Shown: in pieces, positions 6,458-13,282 of the stretch
Layout of the letters: each line of letters begins with the position of its first letter
Numbering within the stretch: position 1 is the first letter of the stretch
Assembly: GCA_030620655.1 (NCBI GenBank)
Contig: JAUXEH010000046.1
Location: 1 to 13,282, forward strand
Direction: 5' to 3'
DNA from: Candidatus Aminicenantota bacterium
Lineage (GTDB): Bacteria > Acidobacteriota > Aminicenantia > Aminicenantales > Aminicenantaceae
Length of the DNA: 13,282 bases
Notes under the pieces: generated by a model
What the model was told of the DNA's origin: nothing
Databases searched by the model: none
Seen by the model: the letters and a program-made list of their open reading frames with translations, nothing else
Translations under genes and position numbers: made by a program

Positions 6458-9400
6458 ATGACGATACGCCGGATCTTGATTCTGGGGTGTGCGCTCAGCT
6501 TTCTCTTCTTCACCCAAATCCCGGGTGCGGCACCCGTGTCCGGTGCGGCTGCGGCGGTGCTGCAGGAGGAGGAAGAAGCTCTCCCCATCACACCCGAGAT
6601 ATTTCAGAACCTGAAGTGGCGCAGCATCGGCCCCGCCAACATGATGGGCCGCGTGGCGGATGTGGAGGGCGTGCCGGGCGATCCCAACATCCTGTATGTG
6701 GGCAGCGCCTCGGGAGGCGTGTGGAAGACCGTGAACGGGGGGACCACCTGGACCCCGATCTTCGATGACCAGCCGGTCTCCTCCATCGGCGACCTCGCTC
6801 TAGAGCCGGGGAACCCGGATGTCATCTACGTGGGCACCGGCGAATCCAACGTGCGCAACAGCATCTCCTTCGGCAACGGCGTGTACAAGTCTACGGACGG
6901 CGGCAAGACCTGGGTACACCTCGGTCTGGAGGCCACCGAGCGCATCTCCCGCATCGTGATCGATCCCAAGAATCCTGAGACCGTGTACGTGGGGGCCCTG
7001 GGACGGGCCTACGGACCCAACCGGGAGCGGGGCGTGTTCCGGTCCACGGACGGCGGCACCACCTGGGAAAAGGTGCTCTACACCGACGACAAGCATGGTG
7101 TGGCCGACATGGACATCAATCCCCAGAATCCCAACATCGTGTATGCCGCCCTGTGGCGCTTCGAGCGCAAGCCCTGGACCTTTGTCAGCGGCGACACCCT
7201 GGGCGGCCTCTACCGCTCCGTGGACGGCGGTGACAACTGGACCAAGCTCACGAATGGCCTGCCGACACTGGTGGGCCGGATCGGGGTCAAGGTCGCGGCC
7301 AGCCGGCCGGACGTGGTCTACGCCATGACCGAGTCAAAGGAAGGCACGCTCTACCGCTCGGACAACGGCGGCGAGAGCTTCCGGCGCGTATCCACTGAGG
7401 TGGAGATCGTCTCCCGCGGATTCTACTACACCGATCTCAGGGTGGATCCCACCGACGAGAACCGGGTCTATGCCGTCTCCTCCCGCCTCCGGCTGTCCAT
7501 CGACGGCGGGGAGAAATTCAAGCAGATCTCTCCCTCCACCCACGTGGATTATCACTCCCTCTGGATCGATCCCATTAACCCGGAACGCATGTGGCAGGGG
7601 CAGGACGGCGGCGTGTGTGTGTCTTACGACCGGGGGCAAACCTGGGACTATGTCAACGTTTTCGCCATCGGGCAGTTCTACCAGATCTATGCCGATAACC
7701 GCGAACCCTTCTACTATGTGGGCGGGGGCATGCAGGACAACGGCACCTGGTATGGGCCCGGCCGCAGCCGCGAGCCGTTCGGCATCATGAACGACGACTG
7801 GCGCATGATCAGCTTCGGAGACGGCTTCCACATCGTGGTCCATCCCGATAATCCCGAGCTGTTCATCAGCGAGTCTCAGGGTGGGGGGATCTCCCGCACC
7901 AACATGACCACCCGCCAGCAGCAGGACGTCAGCCCCCAGTCCCGGCGGGCCGACGGGGCGCCGGTGTCGGAGCTCCCGTTCCGTTTCAACTGGAATACGC
8001 CCATCATCCTGTCCCCGCATGACAGCGATACCGTGTATGTGGGCGGGAATGTGGTCTTCAAGTCGGACGACTTCGGCTCGATATGGGAGGTCATCAGCCC
8101 CGACCTCACCACCAACGATCCGGATAAGCAGGGTGAGGCCGGAGGCCCTCCCTGGCCCGAGAACACCACGGCCGAATACCACTGTACGATCATCAGCCTG
8201 GCGGAATCACCGGTCCAGCCCGGGGTTCTCTGGGCCGGGACCGACGATGGCAAGCTGCATGTATCCATGAACGGGGGCGCGGAATGGGACAGCGTGGAGA
8301 GGCGTGTGCCCCGCCTCCCGCCCGATTCGCCGGTGTCGCATATCGAGCCCTCGGTGACATCGGCCGGACTGGCCTACTGTGCCTTTGACCGGCACATGCT
8401 GGACGACTACGCTCCCTATGTATTCCGGACCACGGATTTCGGCCTGACCTGGACCAACATCACCGGAAACCTTCCGGACCAGGCCTATGTCTGGGTGGTG
8501 CGGGAAGACCCCAAGAATCCGCGCATCCTGTATGCGGGGACCGAGCTGGGGCTGTTCGTCACGTTCGACCGGGGAGAGGAGTGGTTGAAGCTCCACCTGG
8601 CCAACCTGCCGGTCGTGGCCGTGCACGACATCCTCATCCATCCCCGGGACAACGACCTGATCCTGGGGACCCACGGCCGCAGCATCTGGATCTTGGACAG
8701 CATTGCCTTCCTGCAGGAGATAGCCCCCGAACTCTTGGGCCAGGACGCCTACATCTTCGCTATGGGGCCCGCCCTGCGGTATGGGACCAAGTTCACCCGC
8801 TACGGCATGGGAGACCGGGTGTTCCGAGGCGAGAATCCCCCTTACGGCGCCCTTATCACCTATTACCTCAAGGAGAAACCCGCCCAGGATGTGACCGTTG
8901 CCCTGGAGATCATGGACGAGGCCCGGCAGGTCATCCGCCGGCTGACGGACATCCCGCGTGCCGCGGGGCTCAACCGAACGGCCTGGGACCTCCGCCTGGA
9001 CGGACCCCGCCCCCGCAAGAAGGTCGCGGAGGTGCAGGACTTCTTCTGGGGCCGGCCCTCAGGACCCCAGGTGCTGCCCGGCAACTACACCATCCGCCTC
9101 CTGGTCGGGGAGCAGTCGTTCGAGAAGCCCCTGCGGGTTCAGTTCGACCCGACCCTGGCGTCCACTCCGCAGGACCTGCAGATGCAGCAGACCTATGCCT
9201 TCGAGCTGCGCGATATGCAGTCTTACGGCAATGACGCCCTGCGTGCACTGGATGCACTGGAGGCACAGCTGCGGGAACGGAGGCGCATGCTCCAGTCACA
9301 GGTTAGTGAGGTCCCGGAAGAGGTCCTGACCGCGATAGATGAGCACATCACCCTGATCACCGGGATCCAGGACACGCTGTCCAAGCCCGAGGGCAAGCCG

Positions 9401-9640
9401 TTCTGGAGCGAGGGCCCCCGGCTCATAGGACGCCTGTCGGGCCTGTTCCGGGCCCTGGAGGGCGCCAATGCCGCGCCTACCGCGGCTCAGACAGCTTATC
9501 TGGAGGAGCTGCGCGAGGAGTTCCGCACCGCCATGGACGCGGTCAACGGCTATCTCGGGCAGACCGCCACGGAGCTGAATACGATTTTCGACCGGTTCCA
9601 ACTGCCCCAGGTCCTGATACCTGGCCTGATCGAGTACTGA
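6458..9640 (+). CDS. Secreted sortilin/VPS10-like BNR beta-propeller protein, copy 2
   Basis: This is a 1,060-residue paralogue of the gene at 1600, almost the same length. Residues 1 to about 33 are a Sec signal peptide (MTIRR, long hydrophobic core, Ala-rich cleavage region), followed by an acidic QEEEE stretch. Propeller blades run from about 50 to 750 with Asp-box motifs such as TVNGGTTW (91-98), STDGGKTW (145-152), STDGGTTW (196-203), SVDGGDNW (254-261), SYDRGQTW (389-396) and TTDFGLTW (658-665). The closing block is THGRSIWILDS (738-748). Landmarks shared with copy 1 include SPDLTTND, the VVREDP..LLYAGTE-type segment and YY.KEKP. The C-terminal third has a beta domain (about 798-895) and a helical tail (about 905-1045). 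GGAGG lies 5 nt upstream of the start. No enzyme motif is visible. The DHOD-like gene follows after 17 nt, so the two are probably co-transcribed. Confidence 0.9.
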   Translation: MTIRRILILGCALSFLFFTQIPGAAPVSGAAAAVLQEEEEALPITPEIFQNLKWRSIGPANMMGRVADVEGVPGDPNILYVGSASGGVWKTVNGGTTWTPIFDDQPVSSIGDLALEPGNPDVIYVGTGESNVRNSISFGNGVYKSTDGGKTWVHLGLEATERISRIVIDPKNPETVYVGALGRAYGPNRERGVFRSTDGGTTWEKVLYTDDKHGVADMDINPQNPNIVYAALWRFERKPWTFVSGDTLGGLYRSVDGGDNWTKLTNGLPTLVGRIGVKVAASRPDVVYAMTESKEGTLYRSDNGGESFRRVSTEVEIVSRGFYYTDLRVDPTDENRVYAVSSRLRLSIDGGEKFKQISPSTHVDYHSLWIDPINPERMWQGQDGGVCVSYDRGQTWDYVNVFAIGQFYQIYADNREPFYYVGGGMQDNGTWYGPGRSREPFGIMNDDWRMISFGDGFHIVVHPDNPELFISESQGGGISRTNMTTRQQQDVSPQSRRADGAPVSELPFRFNWNTPIILSPHDSDTVYVGGNVVFKSDDFGSIWEVISPDLTTNDPDKQGEAGGPPWPENTTAEYHCTIISLAESPVQPGVLWAGTDDGKLHVSMNGGAEWDSVERRVPRLPPDSPVSHIEPSVTSAGLAYCAFDRHMLDDYAPYVFRTTDFGLTWTNITGNLPDQAYVWVVREDPKNPRILYAGTELGLFVTFDRGEEWLKLHLANLPVVAVHDILIHPRDNDLILGTHGRSIWILDSIAFLQEIAPELLGQDAYIFAMGPALRYGTKFTRYGMGDRVFRGENPPYGALITYYLKEKPAQDVTVALEIMDEARQVIRRLTDIPRAAGLNRTAWDLRLDGPRPRKKVAEVQDFFWGRPSGPQVLPGNYTIRLLVGEQSFEKPLRVQFDPTLASTPQDLQMQQTYAFELRDMQSYGNDALRALDALEAQLRERRRMLQSQVSEVPEEVLTAIDEHITLITGIQDTLSKPEGKPFWSEGPRLIGRLSGLFRALEGANAAPTAAQTAYLEELREEFRTAMDAVNGYLGQTATELNTIFDRFQLPQVLIPGLIEY

Positions 9641-9657
9641 AGAGCAAGGAGAACGAA

Positions 9658-10650
9658 ATGGCCGACAGTCAACTGAACACATCCTACATGGGTCTGGAAC
9701 TGCGCAACCCCATCGTCGTGGCCAGCAGTGACCTGACAAAGACGGCGGAAGGCATGAAGAAGTGCGAGGCCGCCGGTGCCGGCGCCATCGTTTTGAAGTC
9801 ACTCTTCGAGGAGCAGTTCCTGGTGGAAGGCGATATCCCCGAGAGCGACTATGCCATGTATCCCGAGGCCCTGGATTACATGCGCAGCGGGGGACTGCTG
9901 GAGTATGCCCCGTCCCGGATCTGCCGCGAGATCGAGCAGGCCAAGGCCGAGGTCAAGATCCCGGTCATCGCCAGCATCAACTGCCAGACGTCCTCCCTCT
10001 GGCCGCGTTTCGCCCGGCAGGTCGAGGAGGCGGGGGCCGACGGCATGGAGCTCAACATCTATGACCTGCCCATCGACCCGCGCATATCCTGTGCCGAGCA
10101 CGATTCCCTGTATTTCCGGATCATCAAGGATGTGAAGGAGAGCATCTCCATCCCGATCTCGGTCAAGCTCATCCCGCAGATCTCGTCCCTGCCCTACCTG
10201 GCCAACAAGATGGCGGAAGCCGGGTGCCAGGGCCTGGTTTTCTTCAACTGGTTCCTGGAACCGGATATCGACGTCAAGAAGCTCAGTACCTACAGCCGGA
10301 AGGGGCAGGCCAACTTCAACCAGACGCTGCGCTGGGTGGCGCTGCTGGCCGACCGGATCGGGACCGACCTGGCCGCCTCGGGTGGGGTGCGGAACGCGGA
10401 CGATGTCATTAAGCAGATCCTGGCGGGTGCCAAAGCCGTACAGATCTGCAGCCTGTTCTATCAGAAGGGGCTGGATGTGATCCGCGACCTTCTGGCCGGG
10501 ATCGAAGCCTGGATGGGGGAGCATAAGTTCGCCGCGCTGGAGGATTTCCGCGGGGAGCTGTCGTTTAAGAAGCAGGAGCTTTCTTTCCGGGATCTGGGGG
10601 AGGCTTCTTCCTATTTCCGCGCCCAATATCTGAAGATATATTCCAACTGA
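9658..10650 (+). CDS. Dihydroorotate dehydrogenase-like FMN protein (non-canonical active site)
   Basis: This 330-residue TIM-barrel protein belongs to the dihydroorotate dehydrogenase-like group related to class 1 PyrD. Family features are the start YMGLELRNPIVVASSDLT (10-27), K47 in IVLKSLFEEQ, the core strand DGMELNIYDLP (128-138), SISIPISVKLIP (162-173) and the FMN-phosphate-binding SGGVRNADDV (241-250) with AGAKAVQICS (256-265). True class 1 enzymes have an N-x-S-C-P-N loop with the catalytic cysteine after the E-L-N strand. Here that stretch reads NIYDLPIDPRISCAEHD (133-149), so the canonical cysteine position is replaced; C145 is further along. Redox activity on a different substrate is therefore possible, and the pyrD label is not justified. 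AAGGAG lies 6 nt before the ATG. It is 17 nt downstream of the propeller gene. No signal peptide is seen, so it is cytoplasmic. Confidence 0.85.
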   Translation: MADSQLNTSYMGLELRNPIVVASSDLTKTAEGMKKCEAAGAGAIVLKSLFEEQFLVEGDIPESDYAMYPEALDYMRSGGLLEYAPSRICREIEQAKAEVKIPVIASINCQTSSLWPRFARQVEEAGADGMELNIYDLPIDPRISCAEHDSLYFRIIKDVKESISIPISVKLIPQISSLPYLANKMAEAGCQGLVFFNWFLEPDIDVKKLSTYSRKGQANFNQTLRWVALLADRIGTDLAASGGVRNADDVIKQILAGAKAVQICSLFYQKGLDVIRDLLAGIEAWMGEHKFAALEDFRGELSFKKQELSFRDLGEASSYFRAQYLKIYSN

Positions 10651-10658
10651 TCGATCAT

Positions 10659-10681
10659 AAATTGGGGCCTGTCCCCAATTT
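10659..10681. repeat. Palindrome after the DHOD-like gene, sharing the GGGGACAGG core; possible terminator
   Basis: AAATTGGGG (10659-10667) and CCCCAATTT (10673-10681) are perfect 9-bp arms around the loop CCTGT. The loop and right arm together give CCTGTCCCC (10668-10676), the reverse complement of the GGGGACAGG core of the cluster at 4789-4879. It begins 8 nt after the stop codon at 10650, so it could terminate the propeller/DHOD-like transcript, although only a short T run follows. Confidence 0.6.
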
Positions 10682-10682
10682 T

Positions 10683-10763
10683 AACCTGGATAATTCACGA
10701 GCATTACGTGAAATATCGACAGGTTATCGTGAATATCGACATTTTTTATGAATTATTCAGGTT
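10683..10763. repeat. 81-bp composite repeat element with imperfect terminal inverted repeats
   Basis: The 15-nt ends, 10683-10697 and 10749-10763, are inverted repeats matching at 14 of 15 positions. Inside are two near-identical direct repeats, CGTGAAATATCGAC (10707-10720) and CGTGAATATCGAC (10728-10740), and a small inverted pair TTCACG/CGTGAA (10694-10699, 10707-10712). The element abuts the ribosome-binding site of the M42-like gene (AGGAGG at 10765-10770), so it would form that operon's promoter or leader region. It codes for nothing convincing; an in-frame ATG at 10708 within it is unlikely to be a start. Confidence 0.6.
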
Positions 10764-10776
10764 GAGGAGGGAGGAT

Positions 10777-11898
10777 ATGCGGCTAAAAATACCGGCGATC
10801 CTGGCGGTTGTGCTGGTGCTCACGCTGAGTGGGGTAGGGCAGACCAATCCCACGCCGCTTCACCGGTTGGTTGAGAAGCTGTTCCCGATCCCGTCCCCCA
10901 CGGGCTACGAGCACATCCTGGTCCAGGAGATCAAGGATACACTTCCCACGAAGACGGTGTTTTCTCAGGACAACCTGGGCAGCCTCTACATGGCACCCGC
11001 AGCGGGATCCCCCCGCATGGCCGTGCTGACCGGGATGGATGAGATCGCGTATGTGGTGAGCGGGATCACGGACGATGGCTACCTGACCCTGCACCGTGGG
11101 GTCAGACCGCCCCACGCCCTGTATGACACCTATCAGGTCGGTCACCCGGTCCGGATCTGGACCCGGAAGGGTCGTGTCGACGGGGTCTGGGCCCTGCCCT
11201 CGTCCCACACACTTTCTCGAGCTCGTCGGGCGACCCTCATGCAGGAGCTGACCCTGGAGCACGCCTACGTGGACATCGGTGCGGGGAGCCGTGAGGCTGC
11301 CGAGCTGCGGGGGATCGCCTATCTGGATCCTGTGACGCCCGCGGCTTTTATCCACGGCCTGGCGGGGGGCCTGCTCTCCGGGCCGGCGCTGGGCAGCAAG
11401 GCCTGTGTGGCCCTGGTGCTGGACCTGGCCGGGAAGGTGGGGGGGACGCCCTCCCTGGCCGATGTGCAGTTCATCTGGCTGGCGCAGGCCAAACTCGTTC
11501 GCCGCACCGGCGGGCAGACCGTGGCCATGGGGGCCCTGAGGGCCCGGAAGGATCTCAAAGCCCGGGAGGTGGTCGTCGTCGGCACCTTCCCCTGCCCCGA
11601 TGATGGAGAGCCGGTGATAGCTCCCGGGGGCGGTCCAGTGATAGCCGGGGGAGGGGAGGGATCCGCCCTGTATGCGCGCATCCTGGGCGCGGCCCGGACA
11701 GCGGGGATCCCGCTTCAGGAGGCCCCGGATTTTGCCTCGGCCGTCCTGTCCCCCTTCCAGGGCGGCTCGTTCGATGCCGTCGCCGTGCTGCTGCCGGTCA
11801 AGTTCGCGGCCACGCCATCGGAAGTGATCCAGGTGCACGACCTCGAGGCGCTGCAGCGCCTCCTCCTGGCTGTGACCGCTGAAGGAGGCTCACGATGA
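10777..11898 (+). CDS. Exported M42-peptidase-like pseudoenzyme lacking all metal ligands
   Basis: This 373-residue protein has a Sec signal peptide (residues 1 to about 22: MRLK, then a Val/Leu-rich core). The mature part aligns by pattern with the M42 aminopeptidase encoded immediately downstream: LHRLVEKLFPIPSPTGYE (28-45) against LHKLLPLPGVSGYE, and similar strand patterns throughout. The metal-site positions are all changed. The HxD histidine is G86 (in TGMDE); the D-D-R aspartates are G206 and S207; the E-E pair is A238 and K239; the next ligand aspartate is G269; the C-terminal histidine is A345. It should therefore be inactive as a metallopeptidase. The frame is intact over its full length, which argues against a decaying pseudogene and for a structural or regulatory role. 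AGGAGG lies 6 nt before the chosen ATG. Its last codons overlap the next gene in an ATGA junction, so the two are translationally coupled. Confidence 0.8.
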   Translation: MRLKIPAILAVVLVLTLSGVGQTNPTPLHRLVEKLFPIPSPTGYEHILVQEIKDTLPTKTVFSQDNLGSLYMAPAAGSPRMAVLTGMDEIAYVVSGITDDGYLTLHRGVRPPHALYDTYQVGHPVRIWTRKGRVDGVWALPSSHTLSRARRATLMQELTLEHAYVDIGAGSREAAELRGIAYLDPVTPAAFIHGLAGGLLSGPALGSKACVALVLDLAGKVGGTPSLADVQFIWLAQAKLVRRTGGQTVAMGALRARKDLKAREVVVVGTFPCPDDGEPVIAPGGGPVIAGGGEGSALYARILGAARTAGIPLQEAPDFASAVLSPFQGGSFDAVAVLLPVKFAATPSEVIQVHDLEALQRLLLAVTAEGGSR

Positions 11899-12998
11899 AA
11901 AAGGCCGCACGCACACTCTGCCTGGTTCTCGGCAGCATCTCTCTCCTGGCCCTAGTGTCTCCGGCCAGGGATGCGGACTCGGCCTGGATGTGGCTTCACA
12001 AGCTCCTGCCGCTGCCCGGCGTTTCCGGCTACGAAACTCAGGTGGCCGATTTTGTCCAGGCTTCTATCCCCAAGGGCCTCGAAATCCAGCGCGACGACAT
12101 GGAAAACGTCTGGTTCACGGTGGGGGAGGGAAGTCCACATCTGGTGTTCGTGGCCCACACCGACGAGCTCGGACTGGTGGTCACGGAGATCACGGACAGG
12201 GGGCGCCTCAAGGTCTCGGGCCGGGGAGGCTTCCTAGCCCAGATGTATGAAGGACGCCCGGTCGTCGTTTACACGGCCGACGGTTTTGTAAACGGTGTCG
12301 TGGCTCCGAGGAGTGATTACACTGAGCGTGTCCCTGAGAGGGCGCTGCTTACGATCGATGACATTGAGGTCTATCTGGGGGTCGACAGCCGGGAGGGCGC
12401 GGCCGGCCTGGGTGTCAAAGAGAGCGATTTCATAACCATCCGCAAACAGATCACCGAGCTCACGCCGGATCTGATAGCCACACGGGCCGTGGACGACCGC
12501 GCGGGGTGCGCCGTGCTGCTGGCCGCCGCTCACCGCATCCGCTGGTCTCGGGTACGGGGCAAGACCGTCACCTTTGCCTGGGATGTGCAGGAAGAGACCG
12601 GCCTGGTCGGCGCCGCCCGACTGGCCAAACAGCTGGGTGCGGACTATGTCTTTCCCATAGACACCTTTGTCTCGACCGACGGGCCCCTGGATGAGAAGCG
12701 CTTTGCGTGCATACCCCTGGGAGAGGGGCTGGTGATCCGGGGCATGGACAGCAGCACCATAGCACCCCGGCTCGAGATGGAAAAGGTCATGGCCATGGCC
12801 CGTAAGCGCGGCATTCCCTATCATCTGGGCAATACGGCGGGCAGCACGGACGGAACCCGGTTCATACCCGAGGGGGCCGTGTGCCTGCCTCTATCCTGGC
12901 CGGGGACCTATTCGCATTCCTTTATCGAAAAGATCCACCGCAAGGACCTGCAGGCCCTGACTGACCTGGTGGTCGCCCTGGTGGATAATTTTCACTAG
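11895..12998 (+). CDS. Exported M42-family metallo-aminopeptidase (glutamyl aminopeptidase/TET-like)
   Basis: This 367-residue di-metal peptidase of the M42 family removes N-terminal residues from peptides in known members. All expected ligand motifs are present: VAHTDELG (H88, D90), TRAVDDRAGC (D200, D201), WDVQEETG (catalytic E233, ligand E234), FPIDTF (D256) and TYSHSFIEKI (H341). An N-terminal Sec signal peptide (MKKAARTLCLVLGSISLLAL, residues 1-20, with cleavage soon after) predicts export. That is unusual, because characterised M42 enzymes are mostly cytoplasmic TET-type oligomers. The start ATG overlaps the stop of the upstream pseudoenzyme gene by 4 bases (ATGA), so the two are probably made in similar amounts and may assemble together. 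Length is normal for the family once the signal is allowed for. Substrate preference cannot be read from sequence. Confidence 0.92.
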   Translation: MKKAARTLCLVLGSISLLALVSPARDADSAWMWLHKLLPLPGVSGYETQVADFVQASIPKGLEIQRDDMENVWFTVGEGSPHLVFVAHTDELGLVVTEITDRGRLKVSGRGGFLAQMYEGRPVVVYTADGFVNGVVAPRSDYTERVPERALLTIDDIEVYLGVDSREGAAGLGVKESDFITIRKQITELTPDLIATRAVDDRAGCAVLLAAAHRIRWSRVRGKTVTFAWDVQEETGLVGAARLAKQLGADYVFPIDTFVSTDGPLDEKRFACIPLGEGLVIRGMDSSTIAPRLEMEKVMAMARKRGIPYHLGNTAGSTDGTRFIPEGAVCLPLSWPGTYSHSFIEKIHRKDLQALTDLVVALVDNFH

Positions 12999-13095
12999 GA
13001 AAAGATCGCCGCGCTCACTGCGTTCACTCGCGATGACATCGAGATCGCGTCGTTTCACTCGAGATGACGGTTGCCCGCGATGACACACTGGGCAA
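12999..13095. repeat. Degenerate short repeats downstream of the M42 operon
   Basis: TTCACTCGCGATGAC (13023-13037) recurs with one change at 13054-13068, and its core CGCGATGAC occurs again at 13076-13084. Small inverted pairs CGCGAT/ATCGCG (13029-13034, 13044-13049) and TTGCCC/GGGCAA (13071-13076, 13090-13095) are also present. It looks like a decayed dispersed repeat. No strong terminator is evident, although the last pair is followed by TTT. Confidence 0.5.
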
Positions 13096-13115
13096 TTTCC
13101 AATTACGTGTTCGTA

Positions 13116-13144
13116 TTGAATCGATCCGGCGGGCGTGATATGGT
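13116..13144 (+). promoter_or_regulatory. Candidate promoter for the last, truncated gene
   Basis: TTGAAT (13116-13121) and TATGGT (13139-13144) are separated by 17 nt, each matching four of six consensus bases. Transcription would start around 13151, so the three 18-bp repeats at 13164-13217 would lie in the mRNA leader. This is a weak prediction. Confidence 0.3.
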
Positions 13145-13163
13145 GAGACCGATATTTTGATAT

Positions 13164-13217
13164 TTTGAGTAAGACGCATCGTTTGAGTGAGACACATCGT
13201 TTGAGTAAAACACATCG
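13164..13217. repeat. Three tandem 18-bp repeats just upstream of a start codon
   Basis: Units at 13164-13181, 13182-13199 and 13200-13217 follow the pattern TTTGAGTRARACRCATCG with two or three differences between copies. The third unit ends on the first G of the ribosome-binding sequence GGAGG (13217-13221). They may be regulator-binding sites, a translational control element in the leader, or a slippage-prone repeat. Confidence 0.85.
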
Positions 13218-13228
13218 GAGGATACTTC

Positions 13229-13282
13229 ATGACCGAAGACACGACCCCTGAAAAGAAGAAGGGCTTCCTGGCGTCCTTTCCC
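13229..13282 (+). CDS. N-terminus of an unidentified protein, 3' truncated by window
   Basis: ATG at 13229 follows GGAGG (13217-13221) with 7-nt spacing, a good initiation site, and 18 codons are visible before the window ends (MTEDTTPEKKKGFLASFP). A short charged, Lys-rich start followed by F-L-x-S-F-P fits the cytoplasmic N-terminus of a multi-pass transporter such as a POT/MFS peptide symporter, which would suit an adjacent exported aminopeptidase. That is a guess from very little sequence. Confidence 0.6.
   Translation, partial: MTEDTTPEKKKGFLASFP

Noticed and set aside
6458..6492. Lipobox-like I-L-G-C at residues 8-11 of propeller copy 2
   Set aside because: The hydrophobic segment before the cysteine is too short and continues well beyond it, which fits an ordinary signal peptidase I signal.
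9658..10650. Naming the gene pyrD
   Set aside because: The catalytic cysteine loop of class 1 and the serine of class 2 enzymes are not present at the expected place, and no pyrimidine genes are nearby.
10708..10776. 23-residue N-terminal extension of the M42-like pseudoenzyme
   Set aside because: It is encoded inside the repeat element and would block the signal peptide; the ATG at 10777 has AGGAGG at the right distance.

Overview
This is a GC-rich bacterial chromosomal window. It reads mostly as housekeeping and secreted-protein genes, not as a phage, plasmid or defence island. There are no tRNA or rRNA genes, CRISPR array, integrase or transposase. Abundant Sec signal peptides, two secreted sortilin/BNR beta-propeller proteins of about 1,060 residues, and GGGGACAG-type palindromic repeats between genes are a combination I associate with uncultured Acidobacteriota-like lineages such as Aminicenantes. 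That placement is inference from gene style, not a phylogenetic result.

Layout: positions 1-351 are the 3' end of a staphylococcal-nuclease-like gene with a C-terminal OB-fold-like tail. Its stop codon sits in the Shine-Dalgarno region of a TTG-started CPA2-type cation:proton antiporter (362-1513). A near-consensus promoter at 1531-1559 then drives the first large secreted beta-propeller protein (1600-4779). Convergent to it is a GlcD-like FAD-linked oxidase on the minus strand (4884-6299). A 24-bp perfect palindrome with extra GGGGACAG copies separates the two stop codons. Divergent from the oxidase, a second propeller paralogue (6458-9640) is followed 17 nt later by a dihydroorotate-dehydrogenase-like FMN protein (9658-10650). 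After a 126-bp repeat-rich gap comes a translationally coupled pair of exported M42-family proteins (10777-11898 and 11895-12998). The last gene, starting at 13229, is cut by the window edge and is preceded by three tandem 18-bp repeats.

How the genes may work together: the two propeller proteins and the two M42 proteins all carry export signals, so much of the window points to envelope or periplasmic protein and peptide handling. The most notable point is the M42 pair. The downstream member keeps every expected metal-ligand and catalytic residue. The upstream member has the same fold-level sequence pattern and its own signal peptide but has lost all of these residues, so it looks like a pseudoenzyme partner. 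The DHOD-like protein likewise lacks the catalytic cysteine motif of true class 1 dihydroorotate dehydrogenases, so its substrate is open.
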